From NCBI GenBank assembly GCA_024500155.1, contig CM044860.1:7116501-7180500 (forward strand): DNA of 64,000 bases. The letters are read 5' to 3'. Shown piece by piece: positions 11,516 through 24,349 of this stretch (within the stretch, counting starts at the first letter, position 1; each line of letters opens with the position of its first letter). The notes under the pieces are model-generated. The model was not told where the DNA came from and did not search any database. It worked only from the letters and a program-made list of their open reading frames with translations. The DNA comes from Chenopodium formosanum. Taxonomy: Eukaryota > Streptophyta > Magnoliopsida > Caryophyllales > Amaranthaceae. The position numbers and the translations under genes are program-made.

Positions 11516-14500
11516 ATGTCTACTGATAATAGTACAACAAATTCAATCAGGTATTCGTTTTAGACCTATCCAACCCGTTAGTATTTTTACATCCATGTTA
11601 TACAGTAGCTTTTGCTCAGTATTTTTTCTCGGTTTTTTTTTTTTTTTCCCACTTTCATTTTATCACTTTCCTTTCTTTGCTCCATTTTTTTGCGGATGAT
11701 TTCTTACGACAATTCATTTTAGCTAACCTCATTTCATTTTGGGACTAAGGCTTGTTGTTGTTGTTGTTTTGGTCTTTGCTCCTCTTGTATAAATACTCTT
11801 TTGTTTCCTAGGCATGACATCGGAAATTCTGCTTCAAGGGATTTGAAAGGCGATGGAAGTCTTAAAACTTCCGAGGAACAAAAGGTTTGGTTGCTTGTAG
11901 CTTTACTTATGTATGTAATTCTTTCCATCTATGTTTGTCTAATCTTATATAATCCACTTCTTAAAATCAACGAGCAGGAACTTTTTGGGCAATCCAGGAC
12001 ACAAGAACATGAGATCTTTTCTCTTAGGGAAAAAATTACTCAAGGCTATATTAAGGTAGTGCTAAGAATATGGTTACTCGATAATTTGTTGTTTTCTGGT
12101 GCTTCTCTTTTACATGGGAATGAGCTTGTGTCTCCTTTAAATGACAGGAGATGCAGATGCTCAATGAGAAGTATGCTTTGGAGCGAAAGTTTTCAGATCT
12201 GCGTATGGTCCGTTATCTGGAAAACTCTTATTCCCTGTCATTTTCTTGTATTTGTGAAATTGCTTTGCTTTGAATGATGGTGATTGCTCATCCAATACCT
12301 GATATGATAGGCCATGGATGAGAAGCAAAAAGAATCGATAACTGCAGCCTTAAATGAATTGGCTGTCAGAAAAGCTGACCTTGATGAGAATGTAAGACTA
12401 ACCAATGTTTTAAAGGTAAAGAGAGTCTTTCCCTCCTAGTTTATCAACTTTACTTACCCAACTGATTCATCCACCACCCTCTAAAAGAAAGATATTCATG
12501 AAGTAACCCCATAGTATAATTAAGTGATAATACTTGTACCAGACAATTGTGAGGAATAAGATATGCTAAATTAACTCAAGAAACAAGTGCTCTGTCCTCT
12601 TTGCCAAATTTTTTTTTAAAAAAAATTCCTCTTTTAGGATGCAGAAGAGCAGAGATATTATTTCATGACATCTTTGCTTGGATTATTGGCTGAATTTGGC
12701 ACACGGCCGAGTGTCACAAATGCTTCTTTTATTTGCATGAATCTCAAGGTATGGATATTGGATAGTTGTAAAAAAGGGCAGTATTGTCTTTTTGTCTATT
12801 GATGCTGGTGTAAGAGTTTTGCTTTATTATTTGTTTTATATGCTGTGGTGATAACTTGGTCTTAAAACCTCAAGTCCTACTAAGCCGGCAATGTTTGCGA
12901 TGATTGGAGCTTAAAGTTACTGCAGATTTTAAACATGAGGAGATAGGAAACTATGGAAGGAAATTTAAATGACGATGTTTTTGTATTGAATTGAAATATT
13001 ATTTGTAGTTTTCTTTTCAGTTCAATGCTTCACTTACTCAAAACTAATGCCTTTTCACCGGATCTCCCCCTACCTCTGGAAAGTTGCAAGGTTGTGAAAA
13101 CAAATTGGTAGTTTCTAGTCATGTTATCAAAGGCCCTTCCTCCTAGAAAAAATAAATTCCTCCGGTTTTGGTAAAAGACATATTTCTCTAACCGTCTATC
13201 CAACAGCCAACATCCTCTACGTCAAGATTCTTGTTTCTGATCATCTGAAATGAGCTCAGATTCTGTCTAATTACCTGATGAGAGATTTATTGCTAATATC
13301 TGATTGTGTATTCACTTTGGTTTGTTTTAAATTTGTTTAAGTCCGAGGCTCTGATTGTGTTGTTGACACTGTTCTTGTTCTGTGTCTTTTGTTTGGGAAA
13401 TGAAATTGCAGCACTTGTATGATCAATTGCACCAGAAACTACAGGTAAGCCTTTCATTGGGCATCACAGATGCTTCTTTTAATTCCGTATTCTCTGTTTA
13501 GCTTTCCTTGTTATGTATAAAATATAAATTTTTTTGCAAGTTCCAAAATTATGTGCAAGATCTGATGTCTTGTTTAAATATAATTATGCAGACGTGGCTG
13601 CATTTTCATGTGTGTTTCTGTAGAGGTGCTTTTTATGGAGAAAAAAAAAAAATTCCAATATGGTTTGAAGATATAATATACTTAGTAATTGGCAAACAAA
13701 GCTGATATCATGTAGGTAGAGCAAAGGCACCATGAATGGGGTCAGTATATAATCTTTGTAGTTCTCTGTTTTCTTTGTATGTTGCATGTATCCAGCTCAA
13801 TTCCCTTCGATTCTTAGTATAATTATTATTAAATGGCCACTGCAATAAGTATAACTTGGGCATTGGCTGGCTTTCAGTAGCAATTGCGCTCATCTCATTC
13901 AGTAAGAATAACAAAATCGCTGCTGATATTTCATGCCTGATAGCTTAACTTAGTGGGAGAGAGTCCTCACATTTCCAGAGCCTAATACCTTACTAACCTT
14001 AATGGTCATATAATTATTGACTGTTTCTCAAGCTCTAGACTCTAGAGCTTTTTCTTCAGCTGATAGCTTTCCCAGAATTAGGAAGAACTGAAGGAAGGAG
14101 AGCCCAGTTTTGCCTGCTTTCATTATGGAAAGCCATGTCTCACTTCTTTATGGAAATGAATAATGGACAATCAGTTTTGGATATCCAGCTGTAGTAAAAG
14201 ACTAAAGGTGTAAATATTACTGCGTATTAATCATGGAATCTGGAACTGAATAAGAATAAGATGTTGCCTTTTCCTCTTCTTTTCATATCATGTTAACCCC
14301 CAGCCATGATTTTTTCCCGACTTAATTCTTCATACTCCAAGAGCATGCCCAATTAAAAATATTTTATTATTTTTCCTGCTAATGTTTATTACTGTTCGGC
14401 AAATTATCAGGGGAGATTTTCAGAATTCAGTTTCCGTCAATTATGCTCACAATATTAGCTTTTGACTATTTATAACAGGGACTAAAGTTTCAAACAAATT

Positions 14501-17500
14501 TCTCTTATTGTTGTAGGAAAAAACAAGGGAATTGAGGAATCTCACTCAGGACCCATATTATGAGATCGGTTCTCAACCTAGCAATTTACATGTTGGGTCT
14601 CCTTACCAACAAATGGTAATGTTCTAACTCACAGGTGTGTGCTGCATTGTATGGTGATTTTCTGACTAACTTATAAAGGATGGACTGTTGTAACAAGGCC
14701 TTCCCCTTTTGGTATTAAGTAGACCTCTTTATGGGAGCATTCGGGTTTGCCTCCATTTTCTATCTAGATATTAGTAACAATTGCTTTTGTAGTATGCGGT
14801 CCTTATTGGAGCCTATTATGTAGCCTCTGTGACTCTTGATCCCGTGAAATAGTGGGTTCACGGCCTGGAGGTTGATGCCAATGATTTGGTTGGCATATGT
14901 CTCTAGTAACCTACCTTGCCTAGGGAGGACTTGTGAACATTTTCCAAGGTGAGGGAGTTTGCAATATCCAGCCCATACCATTTAGGTTTAAGTTATGACT
15001 AGCTAACAAAAATATTGGAATTGTTACCAAAGTGATAAAGGCTTTCCTTTTGGGGCTGGTGGACTCATTTAGTATTTTTCTCACCACAATGTTGCTCAAA
15101 TATGCATCTTGATTGTTTCAAATGTAATTTTCCACTTCAATTTTAATATTTCCTTATTTGTTCATGTAGAAAGGAGAATCATCTCTATCAAGTCGAGCTG
15201 AAGAATATTTACCAGCAACCAATAGGGCGTGGCCTGACGAGCAGACTGGGCACTCGCTAATCTATGGTGAGATGCATTTCCATTCTTTAATAGATACATA
15301 ATTAGAAAGCCCTTACCAAAATAATTTTGCTCTTTGCTTCTTCCTTAACAAGTGAGTTTTATTTTTTGTGCTTAATGTGTAAAATAGCTACTTGGTTATA
15401 GCAACTTAGTTGCTACTCATTGTGATTATAAAACCGTGTGTTGGTGCTGAAGTATACCTTTTCTGTTAAAATCAAATCAATCAATAAATGTGGACGGGCT
15501 GTTAACCCCAATTCCTTGTTATAGCATTTTGATAAAATAATAATGGTGATGACTGCATACCAGCCAATATGGATATTGCCAAGGGTGGTGTCTTAGGAGG
15601 TCTGGGTATATATGCAGTGTGACCTTTGACTTCTTTGATTGACCGATTTTCTGTTGGTTCAAATTATAGTCTATGCAGAATAACCTATAATGGTACTTCG
15701 TATGTGTTGAATCTGTTTTCACTATTGGCTCTTATTAGGTATGGTAAAAGAGGATGTATCATGTGTTTCAATATATAATGTTTAGAAACCAAAGTAGGCT
15801 TCAGGGATTTTTACAAGTTACTGGCTTGCAATCTCTAGTCACTGTATTTGTCTTTCTTGGTTGAAGTAATTTTTTCTTTATTAATCTCTTTTCTCTTTTC
15901 CCCATTCTGATTCCCCCCACCCCACCCCACCCCACACCCCCGCCCCCCGCGCAAAATCCTTCCATTGTTGGAAAAGCGTGATATCTCTGACTAATCCATT
16001 TTATTTTTAGAATCCATTATCCTGTCTGCTTCTTAATATCATGTTTTATCAAAAAAATCTTTATATAAAAAACGATATGGTGTTGGAATTATGGGTCACA
16101 CAGTTGCTCACTTGTGTGCTATAAATTGATGAAAGATGCTTGCGTTTAATTTTCCTAACTTCATGGATTGGATAATTTTAAGGTGAACTATGATTTACGC
16201 TATGAGTCTGACTATTTGTAAATTTTCACACTAATTTTCTTTAGATGAGGGTCCTGGAATAGAAGGTTTCCAAATAATTGGTGAAGCTAAATTGGGAGCC
16301 AAGCTTCTTGGGTGTGGCTATCCTGTACGAGGCACTTCACTTTGCATGTTTCAGGTAAAATAGAACAAGTTCTTCCTATTACCTGTTGGATATTATTACT
16401 TCTTTCAGTATTGATCAAGTTTTTACCTTTTCTCTCGTTCGAATAACAGTGGGTTCGTCATCTCCAAGATGGAACTAGACACTACATTGAAGGTAAATGG
16501 TGTACATCCATACTTCTATGCTATTTGCCTCAAGCTGGACTTATGATTATATAATCCTGTGCAGGTAGATTACATCAATATGTTTTGTCATGTGACAGTT
16601 TATGCTGCAGTTTGATCAACCTATGTCCATTATTCAGGTGCTACCAATCCAGAGTATGTAGTTACAGCTGATGATGTTGACAAGTGTATTGCTGTTGAGT
16701 GCATCCCAATGGATGAGAATGGTCGTCAGGTATTCTCTTGAGTTATCAATTTGATGAGTTTTCTACTGCATATAACTCTCAGTTGAAGTAAAAATGTTCT
16801 TGAAAGCTGAAGCAAAACAAACCTTAACCAAGTAGGGCATTAGGTATGATCAGGATGTAAGACAGAATTCATGTCGGTTGCCTCCATACGCTATTCTGAT
16901 TGTCATCATATGTGTCTGATTAAATGAGAATTAATCATTTGCAAAACTATAAGATTTTTCATCTATAGAGGTTTATATCCGCAGTAGTTGCTCTGAGTTA
17001 ATGGCATGTAGCTTTCAACTAAAGAAAAGATAAGTACTGCGATGCAAATACTATGGTTGTCTTCCATTTGAAAAATTACTCTTATACTTTATGCTTCTGC
17101 ATTCAAGAAGTTAATTTGCATGGCCAATATACCATTGTATGTGTCATTGATCTTACCTTTCCACCTGATACATTAGAATATCTGACCCAGATGATGTTTT
17201 GGACCTTAATATTATTTCAACTTGATGTCTTACACTTGATTGAGAGCACTTTGCTATTCACACTGATTCAGAGTTTTAAGTAGTTCTTAGAAATTTTTAC
17301 ACGTCATGAAATTGGTTGACTTTGTTGAAAGCTTTATTTGTCTTATGAAGTGGCATATAATATGAAGTATTTGAATTTTAAATGACTAATTTGATAAATG
17401 ACCAGTAGTGCTAGCCTATATTTTTTACATTATGTCATTGATATTATAGAATTACCTGCATTTGGGTCAAAATAGATTGCCAACGCGACTTATAGTTTAG

Positions 17501-20500
17501 CCCAGAGGGATGATATTATTCTACATTGTTTTTCATTGGTATAGATCAACTTTCCTTTATTGGGTAAAACCGTAAAACATGAAACCAATATGGTGAAGCC
17601 AACTAACTTAGTTAAAGTCTTGGGGGTGGTTGTTACCCAAGAATCCCGTCTACATCAGTGCTCATTCAGGGCTCCCTAAGCCCCTATGTGCCAAAATAAA
17701 TAAAAGATACCAATGTAATACTTTTTTTGAAATCACATTCTTGACAAATCGGAAATATAGCTAATCTCTTTTGTTACAATAATCAGGGTGAATTAGTAAG
17801 ACGCTTTGCCAATGACCAGAATAAGATAACATGTGGTATGTCTATTTTCACTAAATCTCTTTGTTTATCTAGTTCCTAATAAGCATCGTTGGTCAGTTCT
17901 TGAATATTTTTTCCTTCACTAGACCCAGATATGCAAGCAGAGATTGACTCGTATATTACTAAAGGCCAAGCCGATTTCGGTGTATTAGTTCTGGTAAGTT
18001 TACTAGTGACAGTATTTATTTTCTTTGCATGCTTCTGATCAAAGTTGACATCATTCAAACAATCATTGGTGAACAGTTAACTACCTTAGCTTCGAAATAA
18101 GTAAGTGAAAGAAAAATTCATACTAGAAAATGACTATCTTTCACCTTAATTCTCTTTTCACGACCCAAGAACATTGCCTTTTGTTTTAAGATCTTTGCAT
18201 AATCCATTTTATGAGATATTGACTTTAGACTAGATTGCCAGCCACCTTAAAGCTTTAAACAAGGGGAAAGAGAATGAAATGTTAGATATCTTGGTCCCTA
18301 GGGATAGCTGACCCGATTTGAGGGTTGATTTCTCAGGCTTTATAATTGCTGATAAAATTATATAACTCTTCCTTCTTTGGATTGAAACTATACATAAGTA
18401 TTGGAAGGGAAGGAAAATACTAATATGAAATTCCCTGTAAAATTCTTGTTTCACTTTTTCCGTTGCATTGGTGAAATTTGGAAGGAACGAGAGATTTAAA
18501 TTCCATTTTTCTTTTTCTTCTTATTTTAAATAATGGCTTCTGTGCAGAACATTCTTATTTTTCCTCTATGTAGAGATTGATTATTCTTGCTGAAAAACCA
18601 AATAACTACAGTAGAGAAAATTTTGAAAAATCAGGGTTAAGTTTTATTGGACATGAGGTAATTTATTCAAGTGACCATTTAGGTAAGGGGTGGCTTCTAT
18701 TTGGGTTGCTTTTAAATAGGATCTGAGGTGATTTAGCCATTTTAATATATTAATATACCCAATGTATACAATAAAGGAAACGAAATTACTTCCATGCTTG
18801 AAATACATTGTCTATGCCTTCTAAATCATATCATACCAATTCATGTTGTATTATACAGAGTAACATTTATAAGGCTTATAGACTGTGAAGTGATACATAT
18901 TTTTGTATTGCTTGTCAAGCAGTTGGATTCATTTAATCACTGGGAACCAGCAACTTTTATTTTACGGCGCTCAGGCTTTCAAGTGAAGATCAATAAAACA
19001 GGAGCTCTTCAAATTGCTGATGAATTTTCAGATAACTTATCGGTATGTTGGACGAGTGCATTTTTTCATAGCCCTCCTCCTAAGAAAAGGGAACTCCTGT
19101 TGTTTACATGGCTAGATTGGCAGATGAGCTTGCGGTTCACGTCAAACTAAAAGCTGTGTATCTGCAATCCAGTCATTGTATATGACTTATTACCAATTTA
19201 TGCATTTACCTGTGTGGCTGTGTCCAACTTGTGAAATATAGCTGCAACATTTTAATTTTATTGCCCACCAGCACAAATTTAGGACAGAACATATCTGTAG
19301 TCTGGGGGCTATAGCACTCTGGAGATTTTTCATTCTTTATTTATTGAGTTAGGGATTTAGATTACGTTTATACAATAAATGATTTACAAAAGAAACTATC
19401 TCAGCTGTACCTTCTTTTGAGTCTAACTCTCTAACAACACTCTTTCTTCCCTAAGCTACCCACTCAAGAGCAGCCTCCCCAACTTCCTGCTCTTGAGAAT
19501 GTTTATGCTGTACCTTTGAGTCATTTCTTGCGTGAGGTATGAACACAAATCATTATCAAAAGTCTTGCATGCCACGCCAAAAGTGATTTTAACTGGCCAG
19601 AATATTGGTGTTCATTATTGGGTTTTATGACTCCTTTTACCTTAGCCTTTTCATGCTCAGTTATGTTTTCCTTTAGTAATCCATAGCCCTTTCAAGCATT
19701 GAGGTGAACGTCACCATGTTTGTTTCCTAAATTCCAGGCATTACTTTTCTGAACTGTACCTCTCAAAGTCTCAAGTTAAACAAGCTCCACCTTGGTAAAG
19801 ATCTCTTTGGCCCATTTAGCTGTATTACGAGTTTATTGGGTTGTCTGTCAGTATTCACATTAAAGCAGCATTTGTCCAAAATTTCATGTTGCTTACATCT
19901 TGAACAATTAGTATCCATTAGACCAGTACCATAGCCAACTCCCATTACATCATGAGCAACTCTCCAAAAGAAATTACAGTACCATAGGGTGACTTATCGG
20001 TTCATATTTTCTTCCAGAAATCTTCATGCTCCTTCAAGGACCTTTCCAAATTCACATCTTTTGCAGCGTTATAGCCTCCTGGGTTCATGAGCTAATTGGA
20101 GCTGAAATTCCTACCTTGACTTGTGATGTTACTGTATGCTAAAATTTTTTAACTTACCAGTACCTATATAAGTATATATTCTGACTACCTTGCTGCTATA
20201 AGTTATGGTTTTTATGGGTTTGTCTTTGTTCTTATATGTAACTCTATGTATAACTTCACTGTTGTTGCTCCTGCAGATCAAGATTCCTGGTGGATTGTCA
20301 ACACAGTTTGTTCTAACATGTTCGGATGTAACTTCACACCCTTTAAGCACATACAATGATATTAGGTAATGTAAAATTCTTGCAGTTTGATTTTCTTAAT
20401 TGATGTCATAATATCTGAGTATCTTATTTGCAATTTGCATGCCGTTAATTTGGTTTTTATGTTTGTTCTTCATAATAAGATTTTGTCTTTAAAGCCATAG

Positions 20501-21000
20501 TGGACCAAAATGGCGAATTGAGACAACATGTCAACTGGGTGGGAATCTTATCATACTAGCTATCTCTGTTAATCTTAATTGGATGCGTGTTATTTCTACC
20601 TATTTCTCAAATTAATGACAAGTTAGGAAATCCAATTATAAATCATTATTAATGATAACATGCTCTAAATTCTATAATAGTATGCTAGTCACGAGGCTCT
20701 TGATTCCAGGGAGAGGGAGTAATTGCTTTTATAAAAATCATGAACTTGTGATTATAGAGTTCACAACTGAGGTGCAGAATGTCCTCTGCTTCTCTCTTTC
20801 CTTCCTAAAAATTTTACTCCGTACATAGTCTGAAACATCTCGTTAAGCAGTATGCGTTTTACTGCGAAACAGAAGTTACTTGTATAAGAATGCGTGATTT
20901 CCCTAAAAATTTTACATAGTCTGATTTCATTTATAAATTTCTGATTTCCTACAGAATGCGTGACACTCTTGTGTTGACTATAAGAATGTTCCAGAATAAG
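11516..21000 (+). CDS. Coiled-coil protein with AIR9-repeat-like C-terminal half (uncharacterised plant family)
   Basis: Exons: 11516-11550, 11812-11884, 11978-12055, 12148-12207, 12311-12415, 12638-12748, 13412-13444, 14517-14615, 15170-15266, 16245-16354, 16450-16492, 16638-16729, 17787-17835, 17923-17993, 18923-19042, 20277-20365 and 20955-21000. All have GT..AG borders and consistent phase, giving 437 codons before a short last exon that I could not place firmly. The start MSTDNSTTNSIRHDIG is the first ATG that joins in frame. Residues about 30-130 are charged and probably coiled coil (EMQMLNEKYALERKFSDLRM). From about residue 231, GFQIIGEAKLGAKLLG, FQWVRHLQDGTRHYIEGAT and YVVTADDVDKCIAVECIPMD have the look of A9 repeats of AIR9, a microtubule-associated protein. 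The family is conserved in plants, but I cannot name its function. Confidence 0.8.
15912..15952. repeat. C-rich low-complexity tract in an intron
   Basis: About 40 bases of CCCCAC/CCCCGC repeats with almost no G or T, in the intron between exons 10 and 11. It could form an i-motif, or a G-quadruplex on the other strand. Confidence 0.7.
19456..19536 (+). other. Candidate 81-nt cassette exon
   Basis: Lies in the intron between exons 15 and 16 of the coding series (19043-20276). It has a CCCTAAG acceptor and a GTGAG|GTATGA donor, is 27 codons long, is open, and is phase 0 at both ends. The flanking junction is also phase 0, so inclusion would not shift the frame. It encodes a Pro/Gln-rich start (PTQEQPPQLPALENVY) unlike the rest of the protein. 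Without transcripts this is only a candidate. Confidence 0.3.
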
Positions 21001-21111
21001 GTAATCTTTTTTTTTTTCATTTACGAGGATGTTGTAGAATTGACGTGTCAATTTGCTGCATTGCTATTTCGGTGTTTTGTTTATGTTTGCTGCTTTGTTA
21101 TCTTCACATAG

Positions 21112-21117
21112 CTTTGA
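21112..21117 (+). other. Possible end of the coiled-coil/A9-like gene's coding sequence
   Basis: The last clear exon ends ...IRMFQNK at 21000 in phase 0. The next acceptor (TTCACATAG, AG at 21110-21111) is followed by CTT TGA, which would end the protein one residue later. Read one base earlier, GCTTTGAAACTTGAGGAA gives ALKLEE, nearer to the basic tail I expect for this family, but the splice site does not allow that frame. The end is therefore uncertain. Confidence 0.3.
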
Positions 21118-23201
21118 AACTTGAGGAAATTCTGGAGAAATTTATTCTCTAAATCACTAGCAAGCTTTCCCCTTCATAATTCTGTAAAGCCTAAATTAAT
21201 ATTTTTTTTTCTTTTCTTTTCAGTATACTCCAGTAAACACAAATTAGTAGTGTCTTTGATGAGGTTAGTTTATGAGAATGTTAGAGACCTAGAGAATGTT
21301 AGTTTATGAGGTTGGTTTCCCAACATAGTAATGTCAGTGCTGACTACTTACGTTCGGCCAGTACAGATTAGTCACTTTATTAACGACTTGGAGAATCCTA
21401 ATCCAAAATGAAGTGTCAAGTGACTATAATGAATCTGTACCCATGTCGAAATGTTGAGTTTTCGACATATATACTTGACTACGCTGTCCTAAATACCCGA
21501 AAGAAAAAGCTATTTTGGAAATGTGCGAGTGAACTTCTATCCTGACTCCTGTGTGATTGTTCTGTATAAAGAATAGAACAGAATATAGACAGAAAGTAGC
21601 TTTTCCTTTTCTTATCTGTTGCTGGAAATAACTCACTGAATCACTTTTCAAACCATGATTACTACTTCTCTATCACTTTAATAATATAAATTAATTAGTA
21701 TAACTAACAAAATTAAATATTAGGATAGAAAGATTATGTGAATAATGACAGATCACTAGGATTTGCTGGCTTGCTTGCTTTTCTTAAAAATAAACTTCCA
21801 AATGTACTAGCTTGCAGCTTTTAGATTTCTGTACCAGTAATTTTTAATGTTGAAGTATTTATTTACATTAATTTCAACATAGTTTTCGCCATATATGATT
21901 ATATATTTTCTAAAATTATTTACACTAATGTAGGCTCGCGATGATCTAAGAAAAGGGAAAGGACCATTATAAGTCACAAAATTTGAAAATATACAAATCA
22001 AGAGCCAATTACAGCAAGTTTGTGCATCAAAAATTGATATTTTATGTGAATGCTTGTATTTTTATGTAACTCTAGTCAAAATTTTGCATTTATTATTTAC
22101 TATGTTTGTCCAATTATTTTAGTGGAAAAAAAAGGAATAATCATATTGAATTTACATTTGTAGATTAATGTTCTGTATCATTAAAACCACATTTATACTA
22201 TCCCGTATATATTAGAAAGCGATGTTTAATTTTGATATCTTATGTCGTCATTTTGCCAATGGGGTTAAATTTAAATTTTTATAACTCTTTCAATCTTTCC
22301 TATAATTTTCGTTGTAATATATTAATATGTTTATATAATTTCTTACATGATAATGCATTTTTATATTTTATTTCCGATGTTATGTGCAACTTTGAAATAT
22401 TTTATATCTCACAAATAATACCCCAAAGTTGCACATAACATTTAACGGAAGTAGTAATCAATATAAATTCATCTATTATCAAACAAACAAGATTCTTGAA
22501 ACCTACATTTCACACCCAAGTTCCTGCCCAGTGCTCAGTTGCTCACCAACCAAATTCCATATTCATTCACGAATTAACCTTAATAAATGCTCCATTTTAT
22601 TATTTTCACCCAAGTTTGTATTACACGTGCATTTCTCTTTCTGTGTTCTGAGCACTGAAAATATGTCGGATTTCAGCAGCAAAAACAATTCATGTCGGTG
22701 TACGAATTATATCTTCTTCGTAAAGAATGTACAGAAATTTCAGTAACACCAAAAGTTGATCGATACTAGTGGGAATTCAACCCTACATACAAGTATTACA
22801 AGTGGATTTTCAATGGAGGGTTTTTTTGGTTTTTGTTGTTCTTGTTATTGTCATTTGTCAATGCTATTTACAAGTTGGGAAGTCGGTTTCTGTTCGATCA
22901 TAGGGCTTCATCACTACTTTTACGACACTAAGACTTTTTTTTTCCAATTAAATTAGTTAGCATTCACATACCATAATAGTTTATAGAATCTTTGGTACAA
23001 CTTACAAGAGTGAAATAAAACTTACTAAATTCTGGTAAACCGTTAATGCCTATGGCTAGCAACATGTTGAGATCTTATTCAAGTTGATTTTGAGTTCGTT
23101 TCCAAAACTTCATAAAAGTTAAAAAAATACAATACTCTTAAATGTTTTTTTTTTTTTTTTAAAGTGCATTTCTTACATCTAGCTAGATTATTTCACTAAA
23201 T

Positions 23202-23242
<41 letters not shown>

Positions 23243-23440
23243 AAAGCTGCATTTCTTAAATGTTGAGATCTTATTCAAGTCGGTTTTTTTTTTTTTGGAT
23301 GTTAAGACAATCAAAGATCTAGGGTCCAACTCTAACAAAAACAATACTTGTATTTCTATCATCACAGAAGTGACAAATGTAACCTCCTTCATCCGAATTC
23401 ACACTAGAGCCCCAAGAACCGAGCATCTAACTAGCTCCAC
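21118..23440. other. Intergenic spacer, AT-rich
   Basis: No gene recognised. It holds a perfect 18-nt inverted repeat (22377-22441) and long T runs near 23145 and 23203. Confidence 0.5.
22377..22441. repeat. Perfect 18-nt inverted repeat with 29-nt loop
   Basis: ATGTTATGTGCAACTTTG (22377-22394) is the exact reverse complement of CAAAGTTGCACATAACAT (22424-22441). Beyond the arms the pairing is weak. It could be the core of a decayed foldback element. Confidence 0.75.
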
Positions 23441-23446
23441 TTGGTT

Positions 23447-23490
23447 AGGAGGGATATAGCTCAGTTGGTAGAGTGCCGCTCTCACAGAGT
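23447..23490 (+). pseudogene. tRNA 5'-half-like fragment
   Basis: GGGATATAGCTCAGTTGGTA followed by GAGTGCCGCTCTCAC matches the acceptor/D-arm start and anticodon-stem start of plastid-type tRNAs (trnA/trnV-like). No T-arm with GGTTCGA follows, so this is a fragment, possibly of organellar origin. Confidence 0.4.
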
Positions 23491-24349
23491 CACAGCTAGG
23501 TCGCGGCTGGTTGCGAGACATTATTGAGGAAGACTGGAAGTTTCGTAGTATCATATTAAGATCAACTTATGGATTCTCAGTACAAACAAAAGTAAATGAT
23601 AAAGTAAGAGCACCTAATTCTTTCTTTAATAAAGAAAAGAGAGAAAGAAGCTTACAAATGGTTCTAGACTTCAAGTCCACCCCAAAACAAAAGGAAGTAA
23701 ACACCATTAAACTTATGGACAAATGTATGCAAGTATCATCATCTATGAAAAATTATTTTGCAACAACCTCCCCAACTATCCATGTGACTTATTTTGACTT
23801 TTAAGCAGTAATTTAAGCATTCCAATCATTAAATCTCACCCCCATTTAAATTATTTTCTAATTAATATCAATAATAATCCAACCAACTCTCATAATTTAG
23901 ATGCTTCCATTTCGCAATCACAATGCTAACTATAAAGACTAGAATATCACCTTCGTTTAGAGTCAATAGTCACGTTATAGTGTAATTCGAAGCAACGTGT
24001 CAATTGGATCAAACCCGAATTTAATCAGCAATCACAAATTCAAAATGTAAATCATAAACATGTAGCAATAGTCACATTGATAGTGTAATCAAAAATAGCA
24101 GCACCCCAATTAAATCTAAACGAAACCAAGATGAAGATTCAAGAACAAATCCTTCAAATTCGCCTTCATTTGTAGCAAAATTTACAACAAACAAACTCTA
24201 TATTTAACTCAACTCATAAGTTTATGATATGAGTTCATAAATCTAATCACCAATAAGGCAATAATAATAATAATAATAATCATATCAATATACAAAATTT
24301 TAAAAAATAAAAATATCTAAAATTTGCCCTTTTTTCGTGGTAATTGTAT
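23491..24349. other. Intergenic spacer downstream of the ATL gene
   Basis: An open stretch of about 97 codons at 23511-23804 (MRDIIEEDWKFRSIILRSTY...) resembles nothing I know and is probably chance. A short ATA/ATT microsatellite lies near 24259. The ATL gene's 3' UTR should lie at the right end. Confidence 0.4.

Noticed and set aside
23511..23804. 97-codon plus-strand open frame
   Set aside because: No recognisable motif and no splice context; could be chance.
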